Origin: Pholiota molesta
Taxonomy: Eukaryota > Basidiomycota > Agaricomycetes > Agaricales > Strophariaceae
NCBI GenBank assembly: GCA_014925825.1
Contig: JACGCK010000386.1
Location: 1 to 29,826 of the forward strand
Reading direction: 5' to 3'
DNA length: 29,826 bases
Of the stretch, positions 21,487 to 29,826 are shown piece after piece; within the stretch, counting starts at the first letter, position 1; each line of letters begins with the position of its first letter. Both the position numbers and the translations under genes were made by a program. The notes beneath the pieces were generated by a model. It was not told where the DNA came from. It searched no databases and saw nothing but the letters and a program-made list of their open reading frames with translations.

Positions 21487-22733
21487 CTACCGTCTCCCTT
21501 TGGCGTAATCAGATCCCATTGCCCGCTCTTCGTCGCTATTTGCTGCCGTGGTACTGCTGTCAGTACCGACCTTGGAATGTGCGCGTGATGAATTCGACGC
21601 CGCATACGTCGCATCATCTTCGTCAAATAACACGTCCTCCTCCTCGATGTCACGATCCCGTGGTAAACTGACGCTGCCGAATCCCTTCTTGCGAGGGGTA
21701 CGGCCAGGCGCGCTGACAAAGTCAGCAAAGCTAGTGACGGAGGTGTTGTTGAGGCTGTTCCCGCGACGATGCCCGGATGCCGGCGGTGTGCGGAGGGGTA
21801 CGCGATAGAAGTCCTCGATCTCTTCGTCTTCTTCATTGGCGAGCGCATCATAGACGTGGTGTGCTCCAACGTTCGAGGCGACGTGTGCAGAGCGTGAGAG
21901 GGGTAGCGAGCGATACGAGCCTTTACGAAGGTGCATCGCGTATGAGTAGATGAGAAGGGCGAAGTAGATCTGAAATGCGTGTTAGCGTATATGAAGAGGG
22001 AAAGTTGGTGGAGAATTGGCGTGCACGAAGATGAATGATGATTTGGGACTTCGCGTGCACGGAGAAGGGCAAACTGGAACCTTGCGCCGTTTGTGGGAGG
22101 AAACAAACGCACCTTGAACATCCAGGAAACAATGATAACAGCCGCGGCGAGCCCCTTCTCGTGGTTCCAGATGGCCATCGCCGCGGCTTTGCGCTGCTCG
22201 GGGGTCAAATGCGGCGCAGACGAATTGCCCAGGTTCAACATCTCCTGCTGCGCGCTCGAGTTGGCCTGTTGCCGGCCATCGTGGGGCGTCCACATCCACC
22301 AGACGAGGGCAAAAAACACGGTCCACGACGTTGAGAAGATGTGGTCCGCGAAGAACAGATGGGCGAAGTAAAATGTCTTCTTGGGGTCCTCCTAGAGTAG
22401 GGGGTAAGCGGGTTGCACAGCTGATGACAGGGAGTGACGTGCAGCTTGGACGACGCGCAGGCCCCAGGCGAGCGCCACGAGGGCGACGACGGAGTAGATG
22501 TACAAGCTCAGCTGGGCGAAGGAGCCGCCTGCGCCGGTGAGGACGGCAATGAGGCCGTAGACGCCTGCGACCTTGTTCAGGAGCTAGAAGGGCGTCAGAG
22601 GGGACTAGACGGAGGCTAGTGGCGGACGTACGGCGAACAAGAGGGCGATGGTGACGCCTGTCTTGAGGTCAAGGAGGCCAAAGAAGGAGGACAGCGGCCA
22701 GAGGCGCCATTCCGGACGCAGCATGAGCTTCAT
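21487..22733 (-). CDS. KEI1: Kei1-like subunit of inositolphosphorylceramide synthase
   Basis: Four exons on the minus strand (22733-22632, 22583-22452, 22391-22113, 21969-21487) give 331 residues. The N-terminal part matches the DUF1753/Kei1 family: LSSFFGLLDLKTGVTIALLF, LNKVAGVYGLIAVLTGAG, YIYSVVALVALAWGLRV, KKTFYFAHLFFADHIFSTSW and FFALVWWMWTPHDGRQ. About four membrane helices are followed by a hydrophilic, Ser/Asp/Glu-rich tail of about 150 residues. In yeast Kei1 is the Golgi partner that activates and localises the IPC synthase Aur1, which puts phosphoinositol on ceramide. The intron-2 donor is uncertain: gtccaa at 22451 keeps the frame, whereas the more obvious gt nearby does not. Exon 3 ends at YFALLIYSYAM with the last helix split by a 143-nt intron. 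Its start codon is only 72 bp from the eIF4E start codon. Confidence 0.85.
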
Positions 22734-22805
22734 GGAGGACGAGAGCAAGGTGAGGTGCGGCGCTTATGTAAGGCCCATATTTCTTTTCTTCATTTTACCA
22801 TAACC
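22734..22805. promoter_or_regulatory. Very short shared promoter of KEI1 and eIF4E genes
   Basis: Only 72 bases separate two divergent start codons. This gap must hold both 5' untranslated regions and at least part of both promoters, unless initiation occurs inside the neighbour's coding sequence. It contains a pyrimidine-rich stretch just before the eIF4E start (tttcttttcttcattttacc). Confidence 0.6.
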
Positions 22806-23950
22806 ATGGCCAACTACTTTTCCAACCACTCCGCCTCTCGTTTCCTCGCAAACAGCGCAACCACCGCACAGACCACACAGACAACCCCCGCAACCGCCGC
22901 CGCCGTCGCCGCCACCCCGCCACCCGCCACCCCGTCGCGCCCCCGCATCCCGAGCTCAAAACACTTCTCCACCACCGTCGCCCCCGCCACTCCCGCAGCG
23001 TCAAAGGACGTCGCGACCACCTCCGCACCCGCCTCCGCAACAGCAACCCAGGTGCATCCACTACGAAACACGTATGTTCGTATTCTGTCCCGTGTCCGCG
23101 ATCGCATCCCTCCTGAACTTTGTCGCTTTTCAGATGGGTCTTCTGGTTCCGGCAGCAGCGTACGCCAGGCAATAAAATCATCAGTTATGAGGAGGGCATC
23201 AAGAAGATAGCTGCCTTCAGTTCTGTGCGTCTCCATTTGCGTATTTCCTTTGTCTCCGGGTGTTCATACCTTTTTCGCAGGTCGAATCATTCTGGTCACT
23301 CTGGACGCACCTGGCCCCGCCCTCCGCGCTGCAGCCCACGACCGACTACCTGCTCTTCCACACGGGAATTCGCCGCCCCGTCTGGGAGGACCCCCTCAAC
23401 ATTCAAGGGGGGAAATGGATCATCCGCTTCAAAAAGGGCGTCGCGGACCGCTTCTGGGAGGACCTGGTCCTGGCTATCATCGGCGACCAGTTCGACGACT
23501 GCCGCGGCCGTGCAGACGACAACCCCCGCGCGAAATCGAGCTCACCCTCCGCACCCCGGTCAGAGGACGGGAGCGAGAGCTCAACGACGGAGTGGCCTGA
23601 GATATGCGGGTGCACGATTAGCGTGCGGCAGAGCGAGGACATTGTTACTATATGGAACAGGGTGGATGGAGATCCTAAGCTTCGTGAGCAGATTCGGTGC
23701 GGTATTTTCCCTGCTTAAACCTTCTGGGTCCGTCTTCTAAACCGACTAATGACAGGGATACGCTGCGCAAGGTGCTGAATCTGCCACCATCGACTGTCAT
23801 GGAATACAAGTCCAACAATGGTACGGAGCCCAAATTAACACGTCTATACGCGGTTGCTGACTAGTGCATACTATAGATTCGATGCAGGACAAGTCCAGTT
23901 TCCGACGAACAGTGACAGTCGACAAGACTCCCATTTCCTCGGCCTCTTAA
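22806..23950 (+). CDS. eIF4E family cap-binding protein, class II/4EHP-like
   Basis: Five exons (22806-23071, 23134-23224, 23281-23696, 23756-23820, 23877-23950) give 303 residues. About 80 Ala/Thr/Pro/Ser-rich residues precede the eIF4E core, which opens HPLRNTWVFWF. The stretch VESFWSLWTHLAP, LLFHTGIRRPVWEDP and GGKWIIRFKKGVADRFWEDL follows, then a Ser-rich insert, CGCTISVRQSEDIVTIWN and the 4EHP-type end RDTLRKVLNLPPSTVMEYKS. The cap-stacking Trp of loop 2 is kept (Trp154 in PVWEDP), but the partner Trp56 of human eIF4E is replaced by Tyr107 (in SYEEGIKKI), as in 4EHP. Such proteins bind the mRNA cap weakly and often repress translation rather than recruit eIF4G. Trp90, at the position of human Trp43, is unusual for class II. 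The divergent neighbour is KEI1. Confidence 0.88.
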
Positions 23951-24120
23951 CACTTTTTCTCCGTCGCCGGACATCGAGGATGCGAAAGGGGGAGACGTAG
24001 TCATGGGCAGTGTAATATTGTACCATTTTGGATATGTATTCTTGACGGCCATTCACATTGAAAGATATGTAGAAGAGATCTTTTCGGGGGACGCTGCTAA
24101 TAATACATTCACACCGGGAT

Positions 24121-24126
24121 CACGTG
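24121..24126. promoter_or_regulatory. CACGTG box upstream of the MsrB gene
   Basis: CACGTG lies 118 bp before the upstream in-frame ATG (24239) and about 265 bp before the core MsrB ATG. Cbf1-type factors that bind this box control sulfur amino-acid genes in yeasts, which would suit a methionine sulfoxide reductase; this is inference from motif and position. Confidence 0.35.
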
Positions 24127-24238
24127 TCCTTTAATTGGATTTCTGACGTCGCCCGTGCTCAGAACCTCAGACGCTGACAGAACATTACACCCCGGGCTTG
24201 TTGACGCTGCGGTTGCAATAGTAATACAGCGCGTGCAT

Positions 24239-25037
24239 ATGCTCACAACGAGCACCGCCTTAACGACTATCGCCCGTATATTAAGCTCACCAAGTGCACT
24301 GCGAACTAGACCCCCATTCCTGCTCACTTATTACCACCACCCCTTCCTGCGAAAGCCACTAATCACAACAAGTCTGATCACACACCGCAACATGTCCAAG
24401 GTTAACAAGACCGATTCAGAGTGGAGGGCCATCCTCTCGCCGGAGCAGGTATGCCGTCGTTCTATGCAGCCGTCGCATTGCGCCTGACGTGCTGTTCCAG
24501 TTCCGGATCCTCCGCGAGAAGGGCACAGAGCGCGCGGGCACAGGCGAATACGACAAGCACTCCGCGCCCGGCGTGTACTCCTGCGTTGGCTGCGGCTCGC
24601 CGCTCTACAAGAGCACCACCAAATTCAATGTGCGTCTCCCGTTGCGTCTTGCCTTCTTCTGTGGGGCGACTGATCTGAACTGCGTTGTGTTTTTGTTTCG
24701 ACAGAGTGGTTGTGGCTGGCCTGCGTTCTTTGACGGTGAGCATGCATGTTGGCGTTGTTAGTTTGCGATGTCTGAACTTGGGTCTACCTTCGTTAGCGAT
24801 CCCCGGTGCCGTAAGCCGACATGAAGATAATGCCTGGGGCATGAAGCGCATCGAGATTACATGCACTAACTGCGGAGGTCATCTCGGACATGTCTTCCAA
24901 GGGGAGGGGTACCCCACGCCAAGTGCGTATAATAGTGGTGCACTTCACAGTGCGAATGCCAACTGATATCTGCCGTTGCAGCTGACGAACGCCATTGCGT
25001 CAATTCCGTTTCCCTCAAGTTCCACGATGAGAAGTAA
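24239..25037 (+). CDS. MSRB: Peptide methionine-R-sulfoxide reductase B (MsrB)
   Basis: Exons end at 24448, then 24501-24629, 24705-24735, 24797-24922 and 24982-25037. From the ATG at 24392 the protein is 132 residues: [20 protein letters not shown], zinc ligands CVGC (47-50) and CTNC (95-98), GCGWPAFF with the likely resolving Cys65, GHLGHVF, and the catalytic Cys120 in [12 protein letters not shown]. This is a complete MsrB, which reduces the R-epimer of methionine sulfoxide in proteins using thioredoxin. The frame is open without a stop further upstream. From the ATG at 24239 it adds 51 residues rich in Leu, Ser, Thr, Arg and without any acidic residue ([20 protein letters not shown] ...), like a mitochondrial presequence. 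The longer start is therefore given here; the cytosolic form would begin at 24392. A still earlier in-frame ATG at 24155 adds acidic residues and is less likely. Confidence 0.9.
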
Positions 25038-25389
25038 AGAATCACTGTGTTGGCAACTCGATGAAGTAGATTATAATAGTCTTGCGATATAGGCCGAAGT
25101 TATGAAAGATCTTTGTTGTATATGTATTCCGCCCTTAGCGCTTTCCTCAATGAACTCATTTCTCAGAAATCGTAATCAGATCGCGGGGTGCCGAGGCCTG
25201 TTTACACCTGCAAGATCTGCTAATAGGGTAATGTCATTCATAAAGAGTTAGATCCAGGAGTATACAAGGACGACGCCGAGGGGGGTGACTAGATAAGGAG
25301 AGAGGGATTTGGAAGGTATAATGCATACGGAAAGCATCCAAACGCGACTGTCGAATTGGTATAGTAGACGACTCGATGGCGTTGCTGGA
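25038..25389. other. Intergenic region between convergent MsrB and tropomyosin genes
   Basis: About 350 bp between two stop codons, expected to contain both 3' untranslated regions. Nothing else was recognised. Confidence 0.6.
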
Positions 25390-26137
25390 TTACAGATCCG
25401 ACATGCTCTTCTCCAATTCTTCCAGTTCCAGCTGGGACTTCTTGTATTTGGTCTCCAATTGCTGCAAGAGTGTATCAGGATGAGATATCAATGTATAAGA
25501 TAAAGATGATAACGCACCTCGTATTTGGCCTCCCAAGCGTCGCGCTCTTGCTCGGCGCGTTGAACCTGCCTTTCGAAGTGTTCTGCCTTGACATCGACTT
25601 GCCTCAGCCTATCAGAACAGCAATGACACACACCCACGAGAGTGCAGTCACGAAACGTCAGTAATCGAAGTAATCGCGGGAGAGCCAAGCCGACAGGGGC
25701 CAGAAGACGCAAACGCACTTCTCCACCGTCTCCTTCACGTTCTTCTCCGCCACGTCCAGCTCCTCCTCCAGGAGCTGCACCTTCCGCGTCAGATTCTCCG
25801 AGGTGGTCTTGCTCGACTCGCCCTCCAGGCTGGAGCTCTTGTACGAGGTGAGCTGCTCCTCGAGCTTGGCGTTCTCGGCGTCGAGCGTGGCGATCTGGTG
25901 CTGGAAGGACGTGATCTGCATGTCGCGGTCGAGCAGCTCCTGCTCGTACTTCTTCAGCTTGGCCTCGGCCTCCTCCGCGCGGAGGACGGCGGCGTCCGCC
26001 TCGCCGCGGAGCTGGCTCATTTTCTGTGGGGCGCGCGGCGATGCATGGGGGTGACGAGGGGTGGGTGATTGGCATGATTAGCGGGGGGTGGGTGGACAGG
26101 GGCCGCCACGACGTACCTCTCTGATTCTGTCTGTCAT
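25390..26137 (-). CDS. TPM1: Tropomyosin
   Basis: Four exons on the minus strand (26137-26117, 26023-25719, 25608-25518, 25461-25390) give 162 residues, almost exactly the 161 typical of fungal tropomyosins such as Cdc8. The whole chain is a coiled coil with regular heptads: MTDRIREKMSQLRGEADAA, RAEEAEAKLKKYEQELLDRD, QIATLDAENAKLEEQLTSYK, KVQLLEEELDVAEKNVKETV and ELEELEKSMSDL. Tropomyosin dimers polymerise along actin cables and the cytokinetic ring, protect the filaments and select the myosins that can use them. The first exon codes for only seven residues (MTDRIRE). The free N-terminus is important for head-to-tail contacts, so this start, not the ATG at 26018, is chosen. Another coiled-coil gene lies 600 bp upstream on the same strand. 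Confidence 0.92.
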
Positions 26138-26737
26138 TGTCGGTGCGATGGGGGTGGGAGGGGGTGGTGGTTGGCTGTGGAGGAGACTGCGGTGTGTTGT
26201 GTTGCAGGTCGTACGGAATAGGGAGGGTTGGCTTGCCTAAGGACAGCTGTGTTCGGAGATTAGATTATCGCACGTGCAGCGGCTACGCGACTTGTCCCTT
26301 CAACGGGTTACGGCCTGTTACGGCTCCATCCCTTCTTTATCCACTCCCATCATCACCTTGCGTTCCTACTGCTAGGTTCTTACTTTGAAACGCGCTGGGG
26401 TGTCGTTATAAACTGCTCCAGGCATATGCTGCGCTGTTTGGCTATATCTGGTTTATCTGCATCGATCTAGCTTCGGATCGATGGATAGCTCATCTATCAT
26501 CAACGCTACACCCAGCAGTACTTACTCTACACTGGCCTGTTCATGATTATCTACGGCGACGCGATTGCCACTTCCACGGGAGCTAGTTTGGTAAGTATGT
26601 TCAATTATTCCAGGTGCGCTTCTGGAAGATCTTCTAGTAATGTAAGACATATTGACATCGCTAAATGAGTCGCTAGATGCTCTGCCGAGGCGATATTTGG
26701 CAAATGGCCCGTGCTCGCTGGCGTAAGTACTCGGATA
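26138..26737. other. Upstream region of tropomyosin
   Basis: About 600 bp between the tropomyosin start and the stop of the next minus-strand gene. It holds a G-rich stretch at 26145-26200 just before the tropomyosin start, a CACGTG hexamer at 26271-26276, and a perfect 8-bp inverted repeat (CATCGATC, eight bases, GATCGATG) at 26460-26483. No gene was recognised. Confidence 0.55.
26460..26483. repeat. 8-bp inverted repeat with 8-nt loop
   Basis: CATCGATC and GATCGATG are perfect complements separated by TAGCTTCG. It lies about 325 bp upstream of the tropomyosin start on the minus strand. It may be a chance palindrome or a binding site. Confidence 0.35.
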
Positions 26738-27282
26738 TTAGTTGATTGAAAGATTATCCAGCTCCAAGGTGAGTTGGTTGTAATTCTTCTTAGATAACTA
26801 CCCAAATTTTGTGGAAATGAGCAGGTGCTTCGTTCATTTTCGAAGACAAGACCGACCTGGTATTTGGATTCAAAGTCATCCGCTTGCTCATGCAGACCCT
26901 TTACTTTTATTTCAAATTCCTTTGACTTCTCATTAACAATGGCAAGTCTGTAGACATGATGTGGTTGATATGGTGTCCGTAGCATAGTCGTAACGGAACG
27001 TACTTGTTCTTAGCTTCGTCAAGCTTCTGCAATGCCTGGAGCAAGTCCTTCATTAATCGATTGCTCTGGCGAGTAAGTTCGGCCTGTTTCTGCAGCTCGT
27101 TGGCCTCTTGGGTCTTCGTCTTGAGCAGGGTTTCCTTGGTTTTGGCAGCCGTTTCTGCTTCCGCGGCCCGCTTGGTCGCGCTTGCGAGTGCGGCGCGGCG
27201 CGCCTCACTGAGCTGTAAGAAAGGATCTCAGCAAGAGCATCCCCTGAATAGTCTGTGTACGCGCCCCCTTGAGCCGGTCCAT
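26738..27282 (-). CDS. Small coiled-coil protein of unknown function, start uncertain
   Basis: Three exons are clear on the minus strand (27212-27004, 26947-26857, 26788-26738). They give 116 residues that are almost entirely coiled coil: LSEARRAALASATKRAAEAE, LLKTKTQEANELQKQAELTR, SNRLMKDLLQALQKLDEAKN, VNEKSKEFEIKVKGLHEQAD and QKNYNQLTLELDNLSIN. The acceptor at 26789 was preferred because it continues the heptads up to the stop. The first exon is unclear. An ATG at 27282 (MDRLKG) lies 53 bases below a TATAAAA box, but a normal gt donor there is out of phase. A gc-ag intron from 27264 to 27213 (52 nt) would keep the frame, and a small base error is another explanation. I recognise no family; it is not an obvious second tropomyosin. 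It is divergent from the Cub1-like gene. Confidence 0.6.
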
Positions 27283-27334
27283 CGTACGAGAGGTAGAGTG
27301 AGGTGTTTGTGCGTTTTTGGGCCACAGGGGCGAG

Positions 27335-27341
27335 TTTTATA
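27335..27341 (-). promoter_or_regulatory. TATA box of the coiled-coil gene
   Basis: On the minus strand TATAAAA stands at 27341-27335, 53 bases before the ATG at 27282. It argues that translation starts there, since the other upstream ATG (27358) would lie before the TATA box. Confidence 0.5.
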
Positions 27342-27445
27342 GAGATTAGATTAGCCATCGTGGGAATGGGTGGATGGGCGATCGATGGAGTGAGTGGACC
27401 GTTCTTGCTCGTCGATCCCTCTTGCCGCCGCTCCCATATAACCCC

Positions 27446-29550
27446 ATGGCACCCGTGCCCCAGGAAGGTCCGCTCCTTCCAGAACAACCCACTGCCCGTT
27501 CTGACTTTCTCATCAATAGAACTCCCCATCCTCGAGGCTCTGATTAAGTATGCACCACATCCTCCCAGCCCACCCCCATCTCATCTCTCTCCTGCCGCAG
27601 CATCCGAAACAGGCTCACTGCGCTCAAGAAAGACCGTGGCGAATTCATCAAGGCCGCAGATGTCAACCAGCTCTACCAGGCTGTTGTAAAACAAAGTCCG
27701 TCCCTCCGAGGCTGCTCTGCATCTCCGCGTTTCCGGGCTATCTACTGACCCCATTCTGCACAGTCACGAAGCTTAACGATGTCCGCGACGACACGACAGC
27801 CTATAACAACAGGGTCGACACCACCCTGGCGGATGTCTTCAGCCTGCTCTCGCTCTTCTACCTCACCATCGGCAAGACCAGAGACGCACCCGCGGCATAC
27901 TGCCAGATCGCGTCCATGAGGGTCAGTGTCTATATCTTCCCGCTCAGCCGACGCGCGTCCTTTCACGTCGAACGAGGGCTTCCTCGCGTCTGAATGGGAC
28001 GCCGGGTTGTCTTTCCAGCGCTAATGCGCATCCGGCTGCCACCATACTTACACACTACTCTTTTTATGGGTTTAACAGCAAATCCTCAACCACATGAACG
28101 AATCCGCCGTCTATAACGAAGCCGATCTCGCCCCTTTCCACAAGCGCCTATCAGAGCTGCGCCAAATCGTGCAGCAAGACGGCCCGGCTCCAAAGCATCC
28201 CAAAGCGCTAACGAAGCTACTCGAACGACAGCTGAACGAATGTGGTAGGTCCCAAATTTCTACAATATCGGCTACGATTTCCTGACAAACGTCAAAGACG
28301 CCATCGTAAAGCAGCTGCAGGAATCCTTGTCAGTGCTGTCCCCAGAGCTTGTTCCTGTACATCAAAAGCTGGTGACCATACGACGGCAGCTTGTCGCCCT
28401 GGGTGCGAGGGAGGGTTCCCAAAAGGCCGAGCTCAAGCCCTTGCAAGAAGAACTCCGCCGAATCGATTCGTTGAGTACCTTCCCATTTGACCATGTCTGT
28501 TTCCGTTGTTTGCCTGCGGAGCATGGACTCCCGCGTATGACACGCTTTACTGACTACTCATTCCCTCTCCTTTTGTCAGAACACGAGTAGATGGCAAGTT
28601 CCTTGGGCCAGGAGGGGTCATACCGGCGTCTCAAGCGATCTGCTCCTCCCTTCTTGAAGAATGCTTCGATATTGTCCAAGAAATCAAGGCCAACGAAGAT
28701 TCGAAGAACGTCGCGTCGTCGCTCAAGCCTATATACGACCGGCTCAGTGAGATCCGATTCGAGCTCGAGAACCTGGTCATGACCCACCGATGGAGTCTGC
28801 GCGAGACAGATCTGTGGAATTATTCGCTCAGCCTGCAGGAGATTGATAAGATGCGGGTGGATGGAAAATTTGTGGACTCCGAAGGAAATCGGCCGACGGG
28901 CCAATATGTGTGTCTTCCTCTATTCTCGAAACAGGTTTGTGTTCTCATTTAGACTTTTAGGTCCTACTTTATCTGCTGAGACGATGTTATGGCCTCATCT
29001 ACCGCCTGCTTTCTTCGAGTGAGCCTGTATCAGAGGAACTAATGCCCGTGGTAAGACCTTCCGCCGCGTTACCCCTTATCACGCGCTTACGACACACTTT
29101 TCATACATACAGGCAAATAAGCTCACGACCGTGAAGAAATGCTTGAATGAAGTTTTGAAATACGGAGGCCCTTTCAATCCCCGCGATCTATATCCTGTGC
29201 GTCGGCAGTCAATCACTGTCCGTGATACGTTATAATAACTTATTCCAATGCTTGGATAGTATCAATTGGCTTTGTTCCAGATAGACTCCATGCGCAAAGA
29301 TGGCCGATTTATCGGCGTGGACGGTTCGATCCCAGAAGGTCAAGGCATCATAAATGCCAACCTGAGTGAATGTCATGAATTAGTGGAAATGGTAAGTCTG
29401 GAACCCGGTCCTGCTCGCCATTCAAATAGTTAACACAGTTTTTCTTTGTAGCTCAAGGAGTCCATGGATGAGGGTGAAACTGAAGAAGACGATGAAGATG
29501 ACTACGTCTATTCTGATAGTGACTCTGAAGACATCGACGGTCCGCAATGA
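27446..29550 (+). CDS. DUF2408/UPF0662 family protein, Cub1-like
   Basis: Eleven exons (27446-27467, 27520-27547, 27601-27695, 27764-27921, 28079-28244, 28298-28469, 28580-28907, 28961-29050, 29113-29196, 29260-29391, 29452-29550) give 457 residues. The chain is largely helical: LPILEALINIRNRLTALKKD, SELRQIVQQDGPAPKHPKAL, KALTKLLERQLNECDAIVKQ and ANKLTTVKKCLNEVLKYGGP. A motif of the form I-D-x-x-R-x-D-G-K/R-F appears three times, at residues 212, 302 and 389. The end is very acidic (EETEEDDEDDYVYSDSDSED). This is the fungal DUF2408 family of yeast YPL260W (Cub1), which has been linked to proteasome function; the biochemical role is unknown. The first exon is a 22-nt MAPVPQE piece joined by an intron with a clear CTGAC branch site. 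Without it the frame has no start. It is divergent from the coiled-coil gene. Confidence 0.87.
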
Positions 29551-29826
29551 GAAAGGTTTTGGGACCAGCGGTAGTAGCGAAAATCATGTTGAACTCCTTT
29601 CGCCTTCTTTCTTTCTCCCGTCCCATCCACGCAGACAAATATCATGGTCACTGCTACTACTGCTTTTGCCAAAATACCTTTATTCCCCTTTCCCCATTCC
29701 TTCACCCGTCTTATGTTCTTCCCCGCCATTTCCCTCTTCCAATTGTTTATAGGCGTTGTATGTAATGTTAGAGTGCGAAAAGCACAAGTACAAATTATCC
29801 ACAATATTAATGGTACCACGATCTCC
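29551..29826. other. 3' flank of the Cub1-like gene
   Basis: About 275 bp to the window end, pyrimidine-rich on the plus strand from 29595 onward. It is probably 3' untranslated region; no further gene is seen. Confidence 0.5.

Noticed and set aside
22814..23236. 140-codon minus-strand frame over the eIF4E start
   Set aside because: It is the antisense shadow of the Ala/Pro/Thr-rich N-terminus of the eIF4E gene.
25488..26075. 195-codon minus-strand frame over tropomyosin
   Set aside because: It is a shifted reading of the tropomyosin exons; the tropomyosin frame has complete heptads and the right length.
1..29826. CRISPR array, rRNA, tRNA, virus or bacterial operon
   Set aside because: No regular spaced repeats, rRNA sequence, tRNA fold or viral or bacterial gene was recognised; intron structure marks this as fungal nuclear DNA.

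Overview
The window is nuclear DNA of a filamentous basidiomycete, most likely an agaricomycete. Its genes are broken by many short introns, mostly 49-70 nt, with gt..ag ends and CTGAC/CTAAC-like branch sites. The adaptor gene at 3071 has the SAM-RA-SH3-SH3 layout known from Ustilago Ubc2 and Cryptococcus Ste50, and a secreted AA9 lytic polysaccharide monooxygenase points to a plant-polymer degrader. No organelle, viral or bacterial sequence was recognised. All gene models were joined by eye from reading frames, splice signals and family knowledge; every accepted multi-exon CDS adds up to a whole number of codons, except the coiled-coil gene at 26738-27282, whose first exon is uncertain.

Layout. 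1-146: possible start of a minus-strand gene leaving the window. 251-1541: decayed, frameshifted tandem copy of STE50. 3071-5543: intact STE50/UBC2-type adaptor of the pheromone/filamentation MAPK pathway. 7386-8912 (-): J-domain co-chaperone. 9092-10961 (+): IPI3-like WD40 ribosome-biogenesis factor. 11859-12951 (+): AA9 LPMO. 12952-15220: long stretch without a convincing gene, including a GC-rich island. 15221-15720 (+): small TMEM14-family membrane protein whose ATG is cut off by an intron. 16485-18340 (+): arrestin-like trafficking adaptor with a polyQ tract and PY motifs. 18449-19653 (-): METTL21-type protein methyltransferase. 19976-20969 (+): PQ-loop membrane protein. 21487-22733 (-): Kei1, subunit of inositolphosphorylceramide synthase. 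22806-23950 (+): class II/4EHP-like eIF4E. 24239/24392-25037 (+): methionine-R-sulfoxide reductase B with a possible mitochondrial presequence. 25390-26137 (-): tropomyosin. 26738-27282 (-): unidentified coiled-coil protein. 27446-29550 (+): DUF2408/UPF0662 protein (Cub1-like).

These are mostly unrelated housekeeping genes, not a pathway cluster. The recurring architecture is the divergent pair sharing a short promoter: J-protein/IPI3 (179 bp between start codons), methyltransferase/PQ-loop (322 bp), Kei1/eIF4E (72 bp) and coiled-coil/Cub1-like (about 163 bp). I found no clear new multigene system. The observations most worth following are the decayed STE50 duplicate, the odd cap-pocket residues of the eIF4E, the likely dual-targeted MsrB, the ATG-intron junction in the TMEM14 gene, and the very compact Kei1/eIF4E promoter.
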